This document shows positions 6,926 through 13,303 of a DNA stretch of 17,629 bases, one piece after another. This DNA comes from VGOB01 sp034435315 (GTDB lineage Bacteria; Chloroflexota; Anaerolineae; UBA4142): the NCBI GenBank assembly GCA_034435315.1, contig DAOTYB010000192.1, positions 1-17,629 on the forward strand, read 5' to 3'. Within the stretch, counting starts at the first letter, position 1, and each line of letters starts with the position of its first letter. A program made the position numbers and the translations under genes. Below the pieces are notes generated by a model. It saw nothing but the letters and a program-made list of their open reading frames with translations, was not told where the DNA came from and searched no databases.

Positions 6926-7875
6926 ATGATATAATGCCTCGGCTGGCTCTCGAATCCACCGTCATCGCGCACGGGTTGCCGTATCCACACAATCTAGAGA
7001 CCGCGCGCGCGCTCGAAGCGCTGGCGCGCGCTCACGGTGTCGAACCGCGCACGATTGCCGTCATCGGCGGCCACGTCAAAATCGGCTTGAGCGACGCGGA
7101 ACTGCACCATCTGGCGCAAGCGCGCAATGTGCTAAAACTCGCGCGGCGCGACCTCGCACTCGCCATCGCGCAAAAACGTGATGGTGCAACCACTGTCAGC
7201 GCAACGATGTACCTCGCGCAGCGCGCCGGCATCCGCGTCTTTGCAACCGGCGGAATCGGCGGCGTGCATCGGCAGAGTTCAGGGTTCAGTAAACGGTATC
7301 CAGTGTTCAGTGTGCAGAATTCAGAAACGCTGAACACTGAACACCGCACACTGAATACTGCTCTGGATGTTTCTGCCGACTTGCCCGAACTCGCGCGCAC
7401 GCCGATTGTCGTTGTCTGCGCGGGCGCCAAAGCGATTCTCGATTTGCCCGCGACGCTCGAATGGCTGGAGACGTTTGGTGTGCCGGTGCTGGGGTATCAG
7501 TCCGACGAATTCCCGGCGTTCTACTCGCGCGTATCTGGCTTGCGTGTGCAGGCGCGCGTGGATTCGCCGGAGGACGCCGCGCGCGTCATCCAGACGCATT
7601 GGGAGTTGGGATTGACGAGCGGGGTGTTGCTCTGCGTACCAATTCCGCACGCGGACGAAATTCCGCGCGCGGTCATCGAGCCGTACATCGAGCGCGCGTT
7701 GCACCAAGCCGCGACGGAGCATGTGGTGGGCCGTGCTGTCACGCCGTTCGTGCTCCAACGCCTGGCGGAATGGACGGACGGGATGACGGTGCGCGCGAAT
7801 ATTGCCTTGCTGAAGAACAATGTAGTCGTCGCGGCGCAGGTGGCGCGCGCGCTCGAGCGTATCGCGCAGACATAG
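6922..7875 (+). CDS. psuG: Pseudouridine-5'-phosphate glycosidase
   Basis: PsuG splits pseudouridine 5'-phosphate into uracil and ribose 5-phosphate in pseudouridine salvage. The family core is clear: LALESTVIAHGLPYP, IAVIGGHVKIGLS, LKLARRDL, GATTVSATM, FATGGIGGVHR, DVSADL, VVCAGAKAILDL and NIALLKNN. By alignment with E. coli PsuG as I recall it, active-site residues E31, K93, H137, D149, K166 and N289 are all retained (E11, H116 and D153 here). Start ATG 6922 overlaps the preceding stop as ATGA; ATG 6934 or a TTG at 6907 are alternatives. The protein is 317 aa. Residues 118-147 (QSSGFSKRYP to HRTLNTA) are encoded by a heptanucleotide array that replaces about six residues between H116 and D153, a net gain of 25. 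No psuK kinase gene is adjacent. Confidence 0.93.
   Translation: MNDIMPRLALESTVIAHGLPYPHNLETARALEALARAHGVEPRTIAVIGGHVKIGLSDAELHHLAQARNVLKLARRDLALAIAQKRDGATTVSATMYLAQRAGIRVFATGGIGGVHRQSSGFSKRYPVFSVQNSETLNTEHRTLNTALDVSADLPELARTPIVVVCAGAKAILDLPATLEWLETFGVPVLGYQSDEFPAFYSRVSGLRVQARVDSPEDAARVIQTHWELGLTSGVLLCVPIPHADEIPRAVIEPYIERALHQAATEHVVGRAVTPFVLQRLAEWTDGMTVRANIALLKNNVVVAAQVARALERIAQT
7274..7358. repeat. Heptanucleotide inverted-pair array inside psuG
   Basis: Eight 7-nt units of AGTGTTC type (7274-7329) are followed, after one base, by four units of TGAACAC type (7331-7358). The second set is roughly the reverse complement of the first, so the segment can fold into an imperfect hairpin. The insert of 90 nt (7273-7362) keeps the psuG frame and has no stop codon. 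Confidence 0.85.
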
Positions 7876-7941
7876 ATTTCGTCAGAACGTTTACCGTCTC
7901 CGGGGAGTTCGGTATGTGTAATGAACAATAGCCCCACCCTC

Positions 7942-7981
7942 TGCCCCCTCCCCATACCGCTCTGCGGCGTGGGGAGGGGCA
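7942..7981. repeat. GC-rich imperfect hairpin downstream of psuG
   Basis: TGCCCCCTCCCCATACCGC (7942-7960) pairs with 7964-7981 around a 3-nt loop, with one bulge and a short mismatch. It lies about 65 nt after the psuG stop. No T tract follows. It may act as a 3' stabiliser or be a dispersed intergenic element together with the next hairpin. Confidence 0.6.
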
Positions 7982-7991
7982 ACAAGTGAAT

Positions 7992-8032
7992 AGGGGTGTG
8001 GGCGGGCGGCTTCGCCGCCCGCCCACACCCCT
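7992..8032. repeat. Perfect 19-bp GC-rich hairpin
   Basis: AGGGGTGTGGGCGGGCGGC (7992-8010) is exactly complementary to 8014-8032 with a 3-nt loop TTC. It would be very stable in RNA. No T tract follows, so a Rho-independent terminator is unlikely. The CCCCACCCT tract at 7932-7940 could compete for the GGGGTGTGGG side, giving alternative folds. Confidence 0.8.
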
Positions 8033-8048
8033 CCTTCCATCTCCCCCT

Positions 8049-8314
8049 ATAGCGTCTCGTGAGGCGGAGTATGGATTCGAGCACGCGCTGCGCGCGTACG
8101 CGCGGATGGACGCGGCGTATTGCGGCGATGAGGTGGACACGGGCGAGCACAACTATCGCGGTGGAAAGTAGTCTTCGAAGCGATAGTGAAGACAAAGGAG
8201 CACGCGGCGCGCGCAAAGGAACGCGCGTGGTGCGATGGTCCACCGTATCATTACAGGGTGGCGTACGAACGCGCAGAGAGTTTGCTCGCGCACATAGACA
8301 GGGTGAGCAAGTGA
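8049..8314 (+). pseudogene. Possible relic of a small protein gene, split between two frames
   Basis: One frame reads EAEYGFEHALRAYARMDAAY and on to CGDEVDTGEHNYRGGK, stopping at 8169-8171. A second frame, open from 8132 to the TGA at 8312-8314, reads KVVFEAIVKTKEH, then RAWCDGPPYHYRVAYERAES and LLAHIDRVSK. Both have protein-like composition, and joining them near 8150-8170 needs a -1 (or +2) shift. No start codon with a ribosome-binding site was found, and no family was recognised. It could be a frameshifted remnant, a sequencing-indel victim, or chance. A third frame through the same bases would extend the EamA protein upstream but has a basic, unstructured composition. Confidence 0.3.
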
Positions 8315-8317
8315 CGG

Positions 8318-8452
8318 AAAGAGGGAGAGACAGGGAGACGAAGGAGGAGAAACAGGGGAGAGAGGGAGAGGAGGAGACAAGGAGACAGAGAGACCAGGTG
8401 AGCCAATCACCGAATCACCAAATCACCGAATCACCCAATCCCCTCATCACCT
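8318..8452. repeat. Two adjacent 8-nt-period degenerate arrays at the eamA start
   Basis: The first part (about 8318-8397) is almost pure A/G on the + strand, with 8-nt units such as GGGAGAGG and AGGAGACA. The second (8405-8452) is six contiguous units of AATCACCG type. The second array is read through as the first residues of the EamA frame (SPNHQITESPN). The period of 8 separates these from the 7-nt arrays elsewhere. Confidence 0.8.
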
Positions 8453-9372
8453 TTCTGCCCTACCTCGCGCTCGCGTTCGGCATTCTCGCGGTGAGTATGG
8501 CAGCGATTCTGGTGCGCTGGGCAAACGCGCCGGCGACCGTGATGGGCTTTTGGCGAATGTGCATTGCAGCGTTCGTGATGGCTTTGCCCGTTGCAGTTTC
8601 GGGTTTCAGGTTTCAAGTTTCAGGTTCAAGGTTCGAGGTTCACGTTTCACGCTTTACGCATCACGACTCACACATCACGTCTCATGCCTTGCGTATCACG
8701 CCCTTTGCACTCGCGGCGCTCGCGGGTGTTTTCTTTGCGTTCAATCTGACCGCGTGGAATCTGGGCGCGCTCACGACAACTGCCGCGAATGTGACGCTAC
8801 TCGGCAATCTATCGGTGGTGTGGGTGCCGCTGGCGTCATTGTGGTTGTTCAAGCAAAAACTGCGCGCCGCGTTTTGGGTCGGACTGGTTTGCGCGATGAG
8901 CGGCGTCGTCGTCATTCTGGGGCAAGACCTCGTCGCGCATCCCGAACTGGGTATGGGCGATGTGTTCGGCATCGCGGCGAGTATCGTGTACACCGGCTAT
9001 TTGCTGACGATGGAACGCGCGCGCGCGAAGGTGAACGCGCTCGTCGCGTGGTGGATTTCGACGACGACGAGCGCGGTGGTGTTGCTGGTGTTGTCGCTTG
9101 CGCTCGGCGCGCCACTCACCGGCTATCCGCTATCGAGTTACACGATTTTCGCGGTGATGGCACTCGTCAATCAAGTGGGCGGATTTCTGTCGCTGAATTA
9201 CGCGCTGGGTTATGTGCCTGCGCCCATCGTCTCGACATCACTGTTGGCGCAACCATTGCTCACCGCGCTCTTTGCCATTCCACTGCTCGGACAATCACTC
9301 GGACTCGTTCAGATTCTTGGCGGCGCGCTGGTGATGACAGGAATCGTCATCGCGCATCGTGCCAGAGTTTAG
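8398..9372 (+). CDS. EamA-family (DMT superfamily) transporter
   Basis: An inner-membrane transporter of the drug/metabolite type with about ten hydrophobic segments in two EamA halves. Segment 1 is FLPYLALAFGILAVSMAAILVRW. Later landmarks are NLTAWNLGALTTTAANVTLLGNLSVVWVPLASLWLF and PAPIVSTSLLAQPLLTALFAIPLLGQSLG, which is typical of the second half. The substrate is unknown. The start is uncertain: I chose GTG 8398 (324 aa; weak GGAGA upstream). The frame is open back to 8059, but that part is repeat-rich and not family-like; an ATG just before MAAILVRW would cut segment 1. Residues 69-101 are encoded by a heptanucleotide array and replace the short loop between segments 2 and 3. Without them the length is about 291, normal for the family. 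Confidence 0.85.
   Translation: MSQSPNHQITESPNPLITFLPYLALAFGILAVSMAAILVRWANAPATVMGFWRMCIAAFVMALPVAVSGFRFQVSGSRFEVHVSRFTHHDSHITSHALRITPFALAALAGVFFAFNLTAWNLGALTTTAANVTLLGNLSVVWVPLASLWLFKQKLRAAFWVGLVCAMSGVVVILGQDLVAHPELGMGDVFGIAASIVYTGYLLTMERARAKVNALVAWWISTTTSAVVLLVLSLALGAPLTGYPLSSYTIFAVMALVNQVGGFLSLNYALGYVPAPIVSTSLLAQPLLTALFAIPLLGQSLGLVQILGGALVMTGIVIAHRARV
8597..8700. repeat. Heptanucleotide array inside the EamA gene
   Basis: Fifteen contiguous units (fourteen of 7 nt, one of 6 nt) run from TTTCGGG through TTTCAGG, TTTCAAG and TTTCACG to CATCACG and TATCACG. The unit drifts from a TTTCAGG to a TATCACG form across the array. It is translated without a stop as FRFQVSGSRFEVHVSRF and beyond. Confidence 0.9.
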
Positions 9373-9380
9373 AGCAAAGA

Positions 9381-9488
9381 TTTTCGATTTTCGATTTGCA
9401 ATTTGCGATTCGGTCCGGCGCGCAATCGGCAGTCGAAAATCGGCAATCAAAAATTCGGTCATTCGTCGTTCGTCATTCGTCATCATAC
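9381..9488. repeat. Heptanucleotide array, partly inverted, upstream of glpK
   Basis: Units TTTTCGA, TTTTCGA, TTTGCAA, TTTGCGA and TTCGGTC (9381-9415) are followed by a 17-nt spacer and then eight contiguous heptads (9433-9488): TCGAAAA, TCGGCAA and so on, changing to ATTCGTC, GTTCGTC and ATTCGTC. The first and third blocks are inverted copies. It fills the eamA-glpK gap and stops 4 nt before the glpK ribosome-binding site. AAATCGGCAATC is shared exactly with the fabH leader array. Confidence 0.9.
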
Positions 9489-9504
9489 ATTTGGAGGTTA
9501 ACCA

Positions 9505-11052
9505 ATGACCAACTATGTCGCAGCAGTAGATCAGGGCACCACCGGCACGCGCTTTATGATTTTCGATCACGCGGGCAAGGTGGTCGCATCGCACTATGAA
9601 GAGCATCATCAAATCTATCCGCAACCCGGCTGGGTGGAACACGATGCGCGCGAAATCTGGGATCGCACGCGCACGACGATTGGCGGCGCGATGGCGAAAG
9701 GGAACGTGCGCGCAGAGCATCTCGCGGCGATTGGCGTCACGAACCAGCGCGAGACAACCGTCGTGTGGAATCCCCACACCGGCGAGCCGTACTACAACGC
9801 AATTGTGTGGCAGGACACGCGCACGCAGGCGATTTGCGAAAAATTGATCGCCGAAGGGCGCGAGCCGATGATTCGCGCGAAAACCGGCTTGCCGGTGGCA
9901 ACGTATTTTTCCGGTCCCAAGATTCAGTGGTTGCTGGAGAATGTGCCGGGCTTGCGTGCGCGCGCGGAACGCGGCGAAGCGATTTTCGGCAACATTGACA
10001 CGTGGATTATCTGGAATCTCACCGGCGGCGTGAACGGCGGCGTGCACGTCACCGATTACACCAACGCCTCGCGCACGATGCTGTTGAATTTGCAAACGCT
10101 CGATTGGGACGATGAACTGCTCGCGCTCTTTGGAATTCCGCGCGCAATGTTGCCGCAACTGCGCCCCTCGTCTGATGCGCGCGTGTACGGCTATAGCGAT
10201 GCGTTGGGTCCGGTAGGCGGGCGCGTGCCGGTCTGCGGCGATCTGGGTGACCAGCAAGCCGCGCTCTTTGGTCAGGTCGCGTTCGATGCCGGCGAAGCCA
10301 AAAACACCTACGGCACTGGTTGCTTTTTGCTACTCAACACCGGCAAAGACATCGTCCCGTCGAAATCCGGTTTGCTGACGACAGTTGCTGCGTCGGTGGG
10401 CGACCACATTGCAAAGGGCGAACGCACGTCAGCGGTCGTCTTCGCACTCGAAGGTTCGATTGCGATTGCCGGCGCGGCGGTGCAGTGGCTGCGCGACAAT
10501 TTGAAAATGATTTCGAACGCGGCGGAGACAGAACAGATCGCGCAAGCGGTGGCGGACACGGGCGGCGTGTACTTTGTGCCGGCGTTCAACGGCTTGTTCG
10601 CGCCGCACTGGGATATGTACGCGCGCGGCACGCTCGTCGGCATCACGCGCTATACGACGCGCGAGCACATCGTCCGCGCCACGCTGGAGGCAATTTGCTA
10701 CCAGACGCGCGAGGTCATCGCGGCGATGGAGCAAGATGCGGGGGTGCCGCTCAAGACCCTCAAGGTGGATGGCGGCGCGGTGAAAAACAATTTCCTGATG
10801 CAACTGCAAGCCGATATTCTGGGCGTGCAGGTGGTGCGCCCCATCGTCAGCGAAACGACCGCGCTCGGCACGGCGTACGCGGCAGGACTCGCGGTGGGCT
10901 TTTGGAAATCGCTCGACGAGTTGCGCGCGAACTGGGGCATTGATCGCGTGTTCGAACCGCAATGGGACGCGGCGCGCCGCGAGGAAGGTTACGCAGGGTG
11001 GAAGCGCGCGGTGGAACGCGCAAAAGGATGGTTAAAGCGCGAGGCAAATTAA
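9505..11052 (+). CDS. glpK: Glycerol kinase
   Basis: GlpK phosphorylates glycerol to glycerol 3-phosphate with ATP, feeding glycolysis and lipid synthesis. The 515-aa protein is normal length and collinear with E. coli GlpK. It has the N-terminal phosphate-binding loop VDQGTTGTRFMIFD, QIYPQPGWVEHD, the glycerol-binding ITNQRETT and ATYFSGPKIQWLL, VTDYTNASRTMLLNLQTLDWDD, the catalytic-Asp region GDLGDQQAALFGQ, and KNTYGTGCFLLLNTG. The FGGY C-terminal half has VPAFNGLFAPHWD and the ATP-binding VDGGAVKNNFLMQLQADILG. Start ATG 9505 has a strong GGAGGT (9493-9498). It stands alone: no glycerol facilitator or GlpD is adjacent, although an EamA transporter precedes it. A strong terminator follows 9 nt after the stop. 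Confidence 0.97.
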   Translation: MTNYVAAVDQGTTGTRFMIFDHAGKVVASHYEEHHQIYPQPGWVEHDAREIWDRTRTTIGGAMAKGNVRAEHLAAIGVTNQRETTVVWNPHTGEPYYNAIVWQDTRTQAICEKLIAEGREPMIRAKTGLPVATYFSGPKIQWLLENVPGLRARAERGEAIFGNIDTWIIWNLTGGVNGGVHVTDYTNASRTMLLNLQTLDWDDELLALFGIPRAMLPQLRPSSDARVYGYSDALGPVGGRVPVCGDLGDQQAALFGQVAFDAGEAKNTYGTGCFLLLNTGKDIVPSKSGLLTTVAASVGDHIAKGERTSAVVFALEGSIAIAGAAVQWLRDNLKMISNAAETEQIAQAVADTGGVYFVPAFNGLFAPHWDMYARGTLVGITRYTTREHIVRATLEAICYQTREVIAAMEQDAGVPLKTLKVDGGAVKNNFLMQLQADILGVQVVRPIVSETTALGTAYAAGLAVGFWKSLDELRANWGIDRVFEPQWDAARREEGYAGWKRAVERAKGWLKREAN

Positions 11053-11061
11053 AGTTGTTTT

Positions 11062-11096
11062 ATCCCGTCAGGTAAAGAGCCTGACGGGATTTTTTT
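11062..11096 (+). terminator. Rho-independent terminator of glpK
   Basis: ATCCCGTCAGG (11062-11072) and its perfect complement (11080-11090) enclose a 7-nt loop and are followed by six more T residues (11091-11096). It lies just after the glpK stop. The convergent ogt gene ends at 11112, but the reverse strand lacks a T tract here, so it mainly serves glpK. Confidence 0.93.
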
Positions 11097-11111
11097 ACCC
11101 CTGAATTGGGT

Positions 11112-11606
11112 TCAGCGCAGCGCGCCTTCCAGTTCGAGGAGTTGGCGTTTGAGCGGCAAGCCGCCGCCGTAACCGTGCAAGCCGCCATCGCTGCCCAGAA
11201 CGCGGTGACACGGCAAGACGATAGGCAGGGGATTCGTCGCGAGCGCGCGTCCGACCGCGCGCGCGGCGCGTGGCTTGCCGATACGCTGCGCGACCCACGC
11301 GTACGAACGCGTCTCGCCGTACGGAATCGTGTTGGTCGCGCGCAACACCGCGCGCTGGAACGGTGTCATTGCCGACCAATCGAGTGGTACGGTGAAAGCG
11401 CGTCGTTTGCCCGCAGCGTACTCGCGCAGTTCGCGCGCGATGAGCGCGGGCGCGTGGTCAACCAGGGTGGCGTTCGGGAACGTGCGTTTCAATTGTGCGA
11501 GGGTTTGGGCGCGCGTCGCGCGCGGCAGTTGCACGCTCGCGAGTCCACGTTCGGAAAACGCGATGCCCAGCCAACCGAGGCGCGTTTCGATGAGGGCGAG
11601 GTTCAT
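11112..11606 (-). CDS. ogt: Methylated-DNA--protein-cysteine S-methyltransferase
   Basis: A suicide DNA-repair protein that takes the alkyl group of O6-alkylguanine onto its own Cys. The 164-aa protein carries the family core TPFQRAVLRATNTIPYGETRSYAWVAQRIG (81-110), the arginine-finger segment RAARAVGRALATNPLPIVLPCHRV with the acceptor Cys at 133, and GLHGYGGGLPLKRQLLELE at the C-terminus. The ATG at 11606 is chosen because GGAG precedes it and homology starts there; the frame is open to 11654 but that part translates a repeat. It lacks the N-terminal Ada domain. The ogt/adaB naming is by size only. A 31-nt element shared with the region before the DUF5666-like gene sits directly upstream. 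Confidence 0.93.
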   Translation of the reverse strand: MNLALIETRLGWLGIAFSERGLASVQLPRATRAQTLAQLKRTFPNATLVDHAPALIARELREYAAGKRRAFTVPLDWSAMTPFQRAVLRATNTIPYGETRSYAWVAQRIGKPRAARAVGRALATNPLPIVLPCHRVLGSDGGLHGYGGGLPLKRQLLELEGALR

Positions 11607-11618
11607 TGCATTACTCCG

Positions 11619-11684
11619 AAAATACGTTTGTCCACAAAGGTCACGAAGGAACACGAAGAAAAAATCTTCGTGAACCTTCGTGGA
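11619..11684. repeat. Near-10-nt-period repeat with hairpin, upstream of ogt
   Basis: Positions 11619-11649 match 17485-17515 at 29 of 31 positions (core GTCCACAAAGGTCACGAAGG). The segment continues with ACACGAAG and a complementary arm, CTTCGTGAACCTTCGTGGA (11666-11684), forming an imperfect hairpin with an A-rich loop. On the minus strand the unit is CTTCGTG-plus-three, with a period of about 10 nt. Confidence 0.8.
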
Positions 11685-11690
11685 TATTTT

Positions 11691-12281
11691 TCATCCGTCG
11701 TGGCGGACGCGTGCGCCTATGAACGACTCTTTGTTTTTCTTACGGACGTAGAGCAGTTTTTCGACGTGCGCAACGATTGCATCGTTCTCGTCCAGCACGT
11801 CCACCGTGAACAGCGGTTCCACTTTTTCACCGCGAGCCGCTTGCGCGCGAATTTCGGCGATGCGTTCGGGTGGGATGTGAAACGTCGCGCGCACAGTGCC
11901 ACGTCCGGGGCGAATGAACTGGATGTGCGCGGCTTTGTCCCAGACGATATAGCCGTCGCCGAGCGCGTGCATCAGAATCAACATAAACCAAGGATCGCAC
12001 ATCGCGTACAACGTGCCGCCAAAGTGCGTGCCGACTGCGTTAAGATTGCGTCGCCCAAGTTTCGATTGGACGCGAATCGTCAGAAAATCTGGTGACGTAT
12101 CCACAACGCGGATGTTCATTCCGAGAAACGGCGGATACCAGTTGATCCATTTCAGCAAGCGTATTGGGTCTCTGTGAGATGACGAAGGACGAAGGACGAA
12201 AGACGAACGCGTTCGTCCTTCGTCCTTCGTCCTTTGCCCTTCGTCGTTTGTCATTTGTCTTCTGTCCTTCGTCGTTATCAT
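11691..12281 (-). CDS. DUF4442-family hotdog-fold protein (putative thioesterase)
   Basis: Residues 40-183 match the DUF4442 pattern: RLLKWINWYPPFLGMNIRV, GRRNLNAVGTHFGGTLYAMCDPWFMLILMHALG (GTHFGG at 84-89), YIVWDKAAHIQFIRPGRGTV and FTVDVLDENDAIVAHVEKLLYVRKK. Such proteins have the hotdog fold of acyl-CoA/ACP thioesterases; activity and substrate are not known for this one. ATG 12281 overlaps the upstream stop as ATGA, which argues for translational coupling and a 196-aa product. Residues 1-34 (from MITTKDRRQM to SSFVLRPSS) are then encoded by a heptanucleotide array and are not family sequence. A TTG at 12158, near the start of the conserved core, is an alternative but lacks a visible ribosome-binding site. 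Confidence 0.8.
   Translation of the reverse strand: MITTKDRRQMTNDEGQRTKDEGRTRSSFVLRPSSSHRDPIRLLKWINWYPPFLGMNIRVVDTSPDFLTIRVQSKLGRRNLNAVGTHFGGTLYAMCDPWFMLILMHALGDGYIVWDKAAHIQFIRPGRGTVRATFHIPPERIAEIRAQAARGEKVEPLFTVDVLDENDAIVAHVEKLLYVRKKNKESFIGARVRHDG
12181..12278. repeat. Fourteen contiguous heptanucleotides, palindromic, at the DUF4442 gene start
   Basis: Four units GACGAAG/A/C (12181-12208), one centre unit GCGTTCG, then nine units of TCCTTCG type to 12278. No base is gained or lost across all fourteen units. The first 58 bases form a near-perfect palindrome centred at 12209/12210: 26 of 29 positions pair. The array covers the first 34 codons of the minus-strand DUF4442 frame. Confidence 0.95.
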
Positions 12282-12628
12282 CCTTCATAGTGCGTGGCGG
12301 TCACACGCGGGACAAAGCGCGTGGGTCCGCTAAAGTAGATGACGATGCGTTGTCCGGGGGCAAGGCGGCGGACGCGCAGCGTGGCAAACGATTGCAGTTC
12401 GCCGCCGCCGCGCAAAATGTACTCTACATCGCTCAGCACTTGCAAGTGGCGAATCTTGGTCGTATCGGTGCCAGGAAATTCCAGAGCCACCTTGACATTG
12501 TGCGCGGGCGCGGTGCCGCGATTTTCGACGACGACGCCGCCGATCACAATCAGGTCGGGGATTTCGTACGGTGGAAGAATCAAGTACGTGAGTTCAGGTG
12601 CAGGATTGCGCTGTCCGAGTGGTGCCAC
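12278..12628 (-). CDS. Small hypothetical protein with an Ig-like (CARDB-like) beta pattern
   Basis: I start it at GTG 12628 (116 aa), because AGGAGG lies 7 nt upstream; ATG 12664 (128 aa) is the main alternative, and the frame is open to 12838 only through repeat-like sequence. The body reads LTYLILPPYEIPDLIVIGGVVVENRGTAPAHNVKVALEF and later FATLRVRRLAPGQRIVIYF. Alternating strands with NRGTAPAHNVKV resemble CARDB/Ig-like domains, in which NxGxxxAxNV is a typical turn. There is no signal peptide, membrane segment or catalytic motif. It overlaps the DUF4442 gene by ATGA, so the two are probably made together. Function unknown. Confidence 0.65.
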   Translation of the reverse strand: MAPLGQRNPAPELTYLILPPYEIPDLIVIGGVVVENRGTAPAHNVKVALEFPGTDTTKIRHLQVLSDVEYILRGGGELQSFATLRVRRLAPGQRIVIYFSGPTRFVPRVTATHYEG

Positions 12629-12710
12629 CGCGTTGCCTCCTTGCCGCATCATTCTGCGCGCCATTTTAGCACGAACGCGGGTAGGAGACAAGTGGGTGGA
12701 GAAGTGAGAA

Positions 12711-12753
12711 GGCAGGTGACAGGTATCACATAGGCAGGTACCTGATACCTGTC
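12711..12753. repeat. ACCTGTC-type heptad palindrome between two minus-strand genes
   Basis: GGCAGGT and GACAGGT (12711-12724) are followed by ATCACATA, GGCAGGT, and the inverted ACCTGAT and ACCTGTC (12740-12753). GACAGGTATCA (12718-12728) pairs perfectly with TGATACCTGTC (12743-12753). It lies 8 nt past the 3' end of the DUF1858 gene; the minus strand has no T tract after the hairpin, so it is not a classical terminator. The unit resembles the 1492-1530 palindrome. Confidence 0.75.
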
Positions 12754-12761
12754 TGCAAACA

Positions 12762-13298
12762 TTAGCCCGAATTTTCCTGTGCGGCGATGTAGGTGAGATG
12801 GACACGTGCATCGTTAGGATGAACCTTGTGATACACACGCCGCTTTTGCTTTTGCATGGTTTCGATCATCGGTGTGGGCTCGAAATCGGTAATAAGCAAG
12901 ATGAATCGCTGGGGTTGCAGTTGAGGCAAGAGATGATTGATGTGTTGCAGAGGCACCTCGCCTTGCTGGAGTAACTCGGTACCATTGACGATGAATTGTG
13001 GCTCACCACTAATCCAGTCAGGATCGCTTTCGACGCGTTGGAGAATGGAGACCGCGACAGGTGTGTCGGTTCGAATTTCGGGCAAGCCGACCTCGCGGCG
13101 GAGTGTGTTGACCAGTTCCGTGACGTCCATTTTGCCGATGCGCGCCACCTGCTCAAGCGTCGCAAGTTGTCCCACAGTGCGGCGGAGCACCGGGTTTTTC
13201 AAGTTGGCAAAGGGTGGAGCGAGCCTGATAATTTTTTCTTCCAGAGTGGGATAAGTGTTTAGCACATCAAACAATTTACTACGACTGGTGATTTCCAT
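12762..13298 (-). CDS. DUF1858-DUF2249 domain protein
   Basis: A 178-aa protein. Residues about 5-72 (LFDVLNTYPTLEEKIIRLAPPFANLKNPVLRRTVGQLATLEQVARIGKMDVTELVNTLRREVG) match the DUF1858 pattern. Residues about 95-175 resemble DUF2249 (PLQHINHLLPQLQPQRFILLITDFEPTPMIETMQKQ). I see no Cys in the protein, so the redox disulfide of some DUF1858 relatives is absent. It starts 5 nt after the DUF438-hemerythrin gene ends, with GGAG before the ATG, so the two form an operon. This pairing is common in anaerobes and is thought to relate to nitric oxide or oxygen stress; that link is inference from context. Confidence 0.8.
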   Translation of the reverse strand: MEITSRSKLFDVLNTYPTLEEKIIRLAPPFANLKNPVLRRTVGQLATLEQVARIGKMDVTELVNTLRREVGLPEIRTDTPVAVSILQRVESDPDWISGEPQFIVNGTELLQQGEVPLQHINHLLPQLQPQRFILLITDFEPTPMIETMQKQKRRVYHKVHPNDARVHLTYIAAQENSG

Positions 13299-13303
13299 TT
13301 CGT

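Noticed and set aside
7521..8243. Long Arg-rich minus-strand frame
   Set aside because: It runs antisense through psuG and the GC-rich hairpins; composition is typical of a shadow frame.
7274..8700. Diversity-generating retroelement variable regions
   Set aside because: No reverse transcriptase, no template repeat, and variation is not confined to adenines.
8550..9599. Long frame overlapping the EamA gene in another phase
   Set aside because: Arg-rich shadow that reads on through the heptad array into glpK; the EamA frame has clear membrane segments.
12181..12278. CRISPR array
   Set aside because: Units are 7 nt and contiguous, with no spacers of 25-40 nt and no cas genes nearby.
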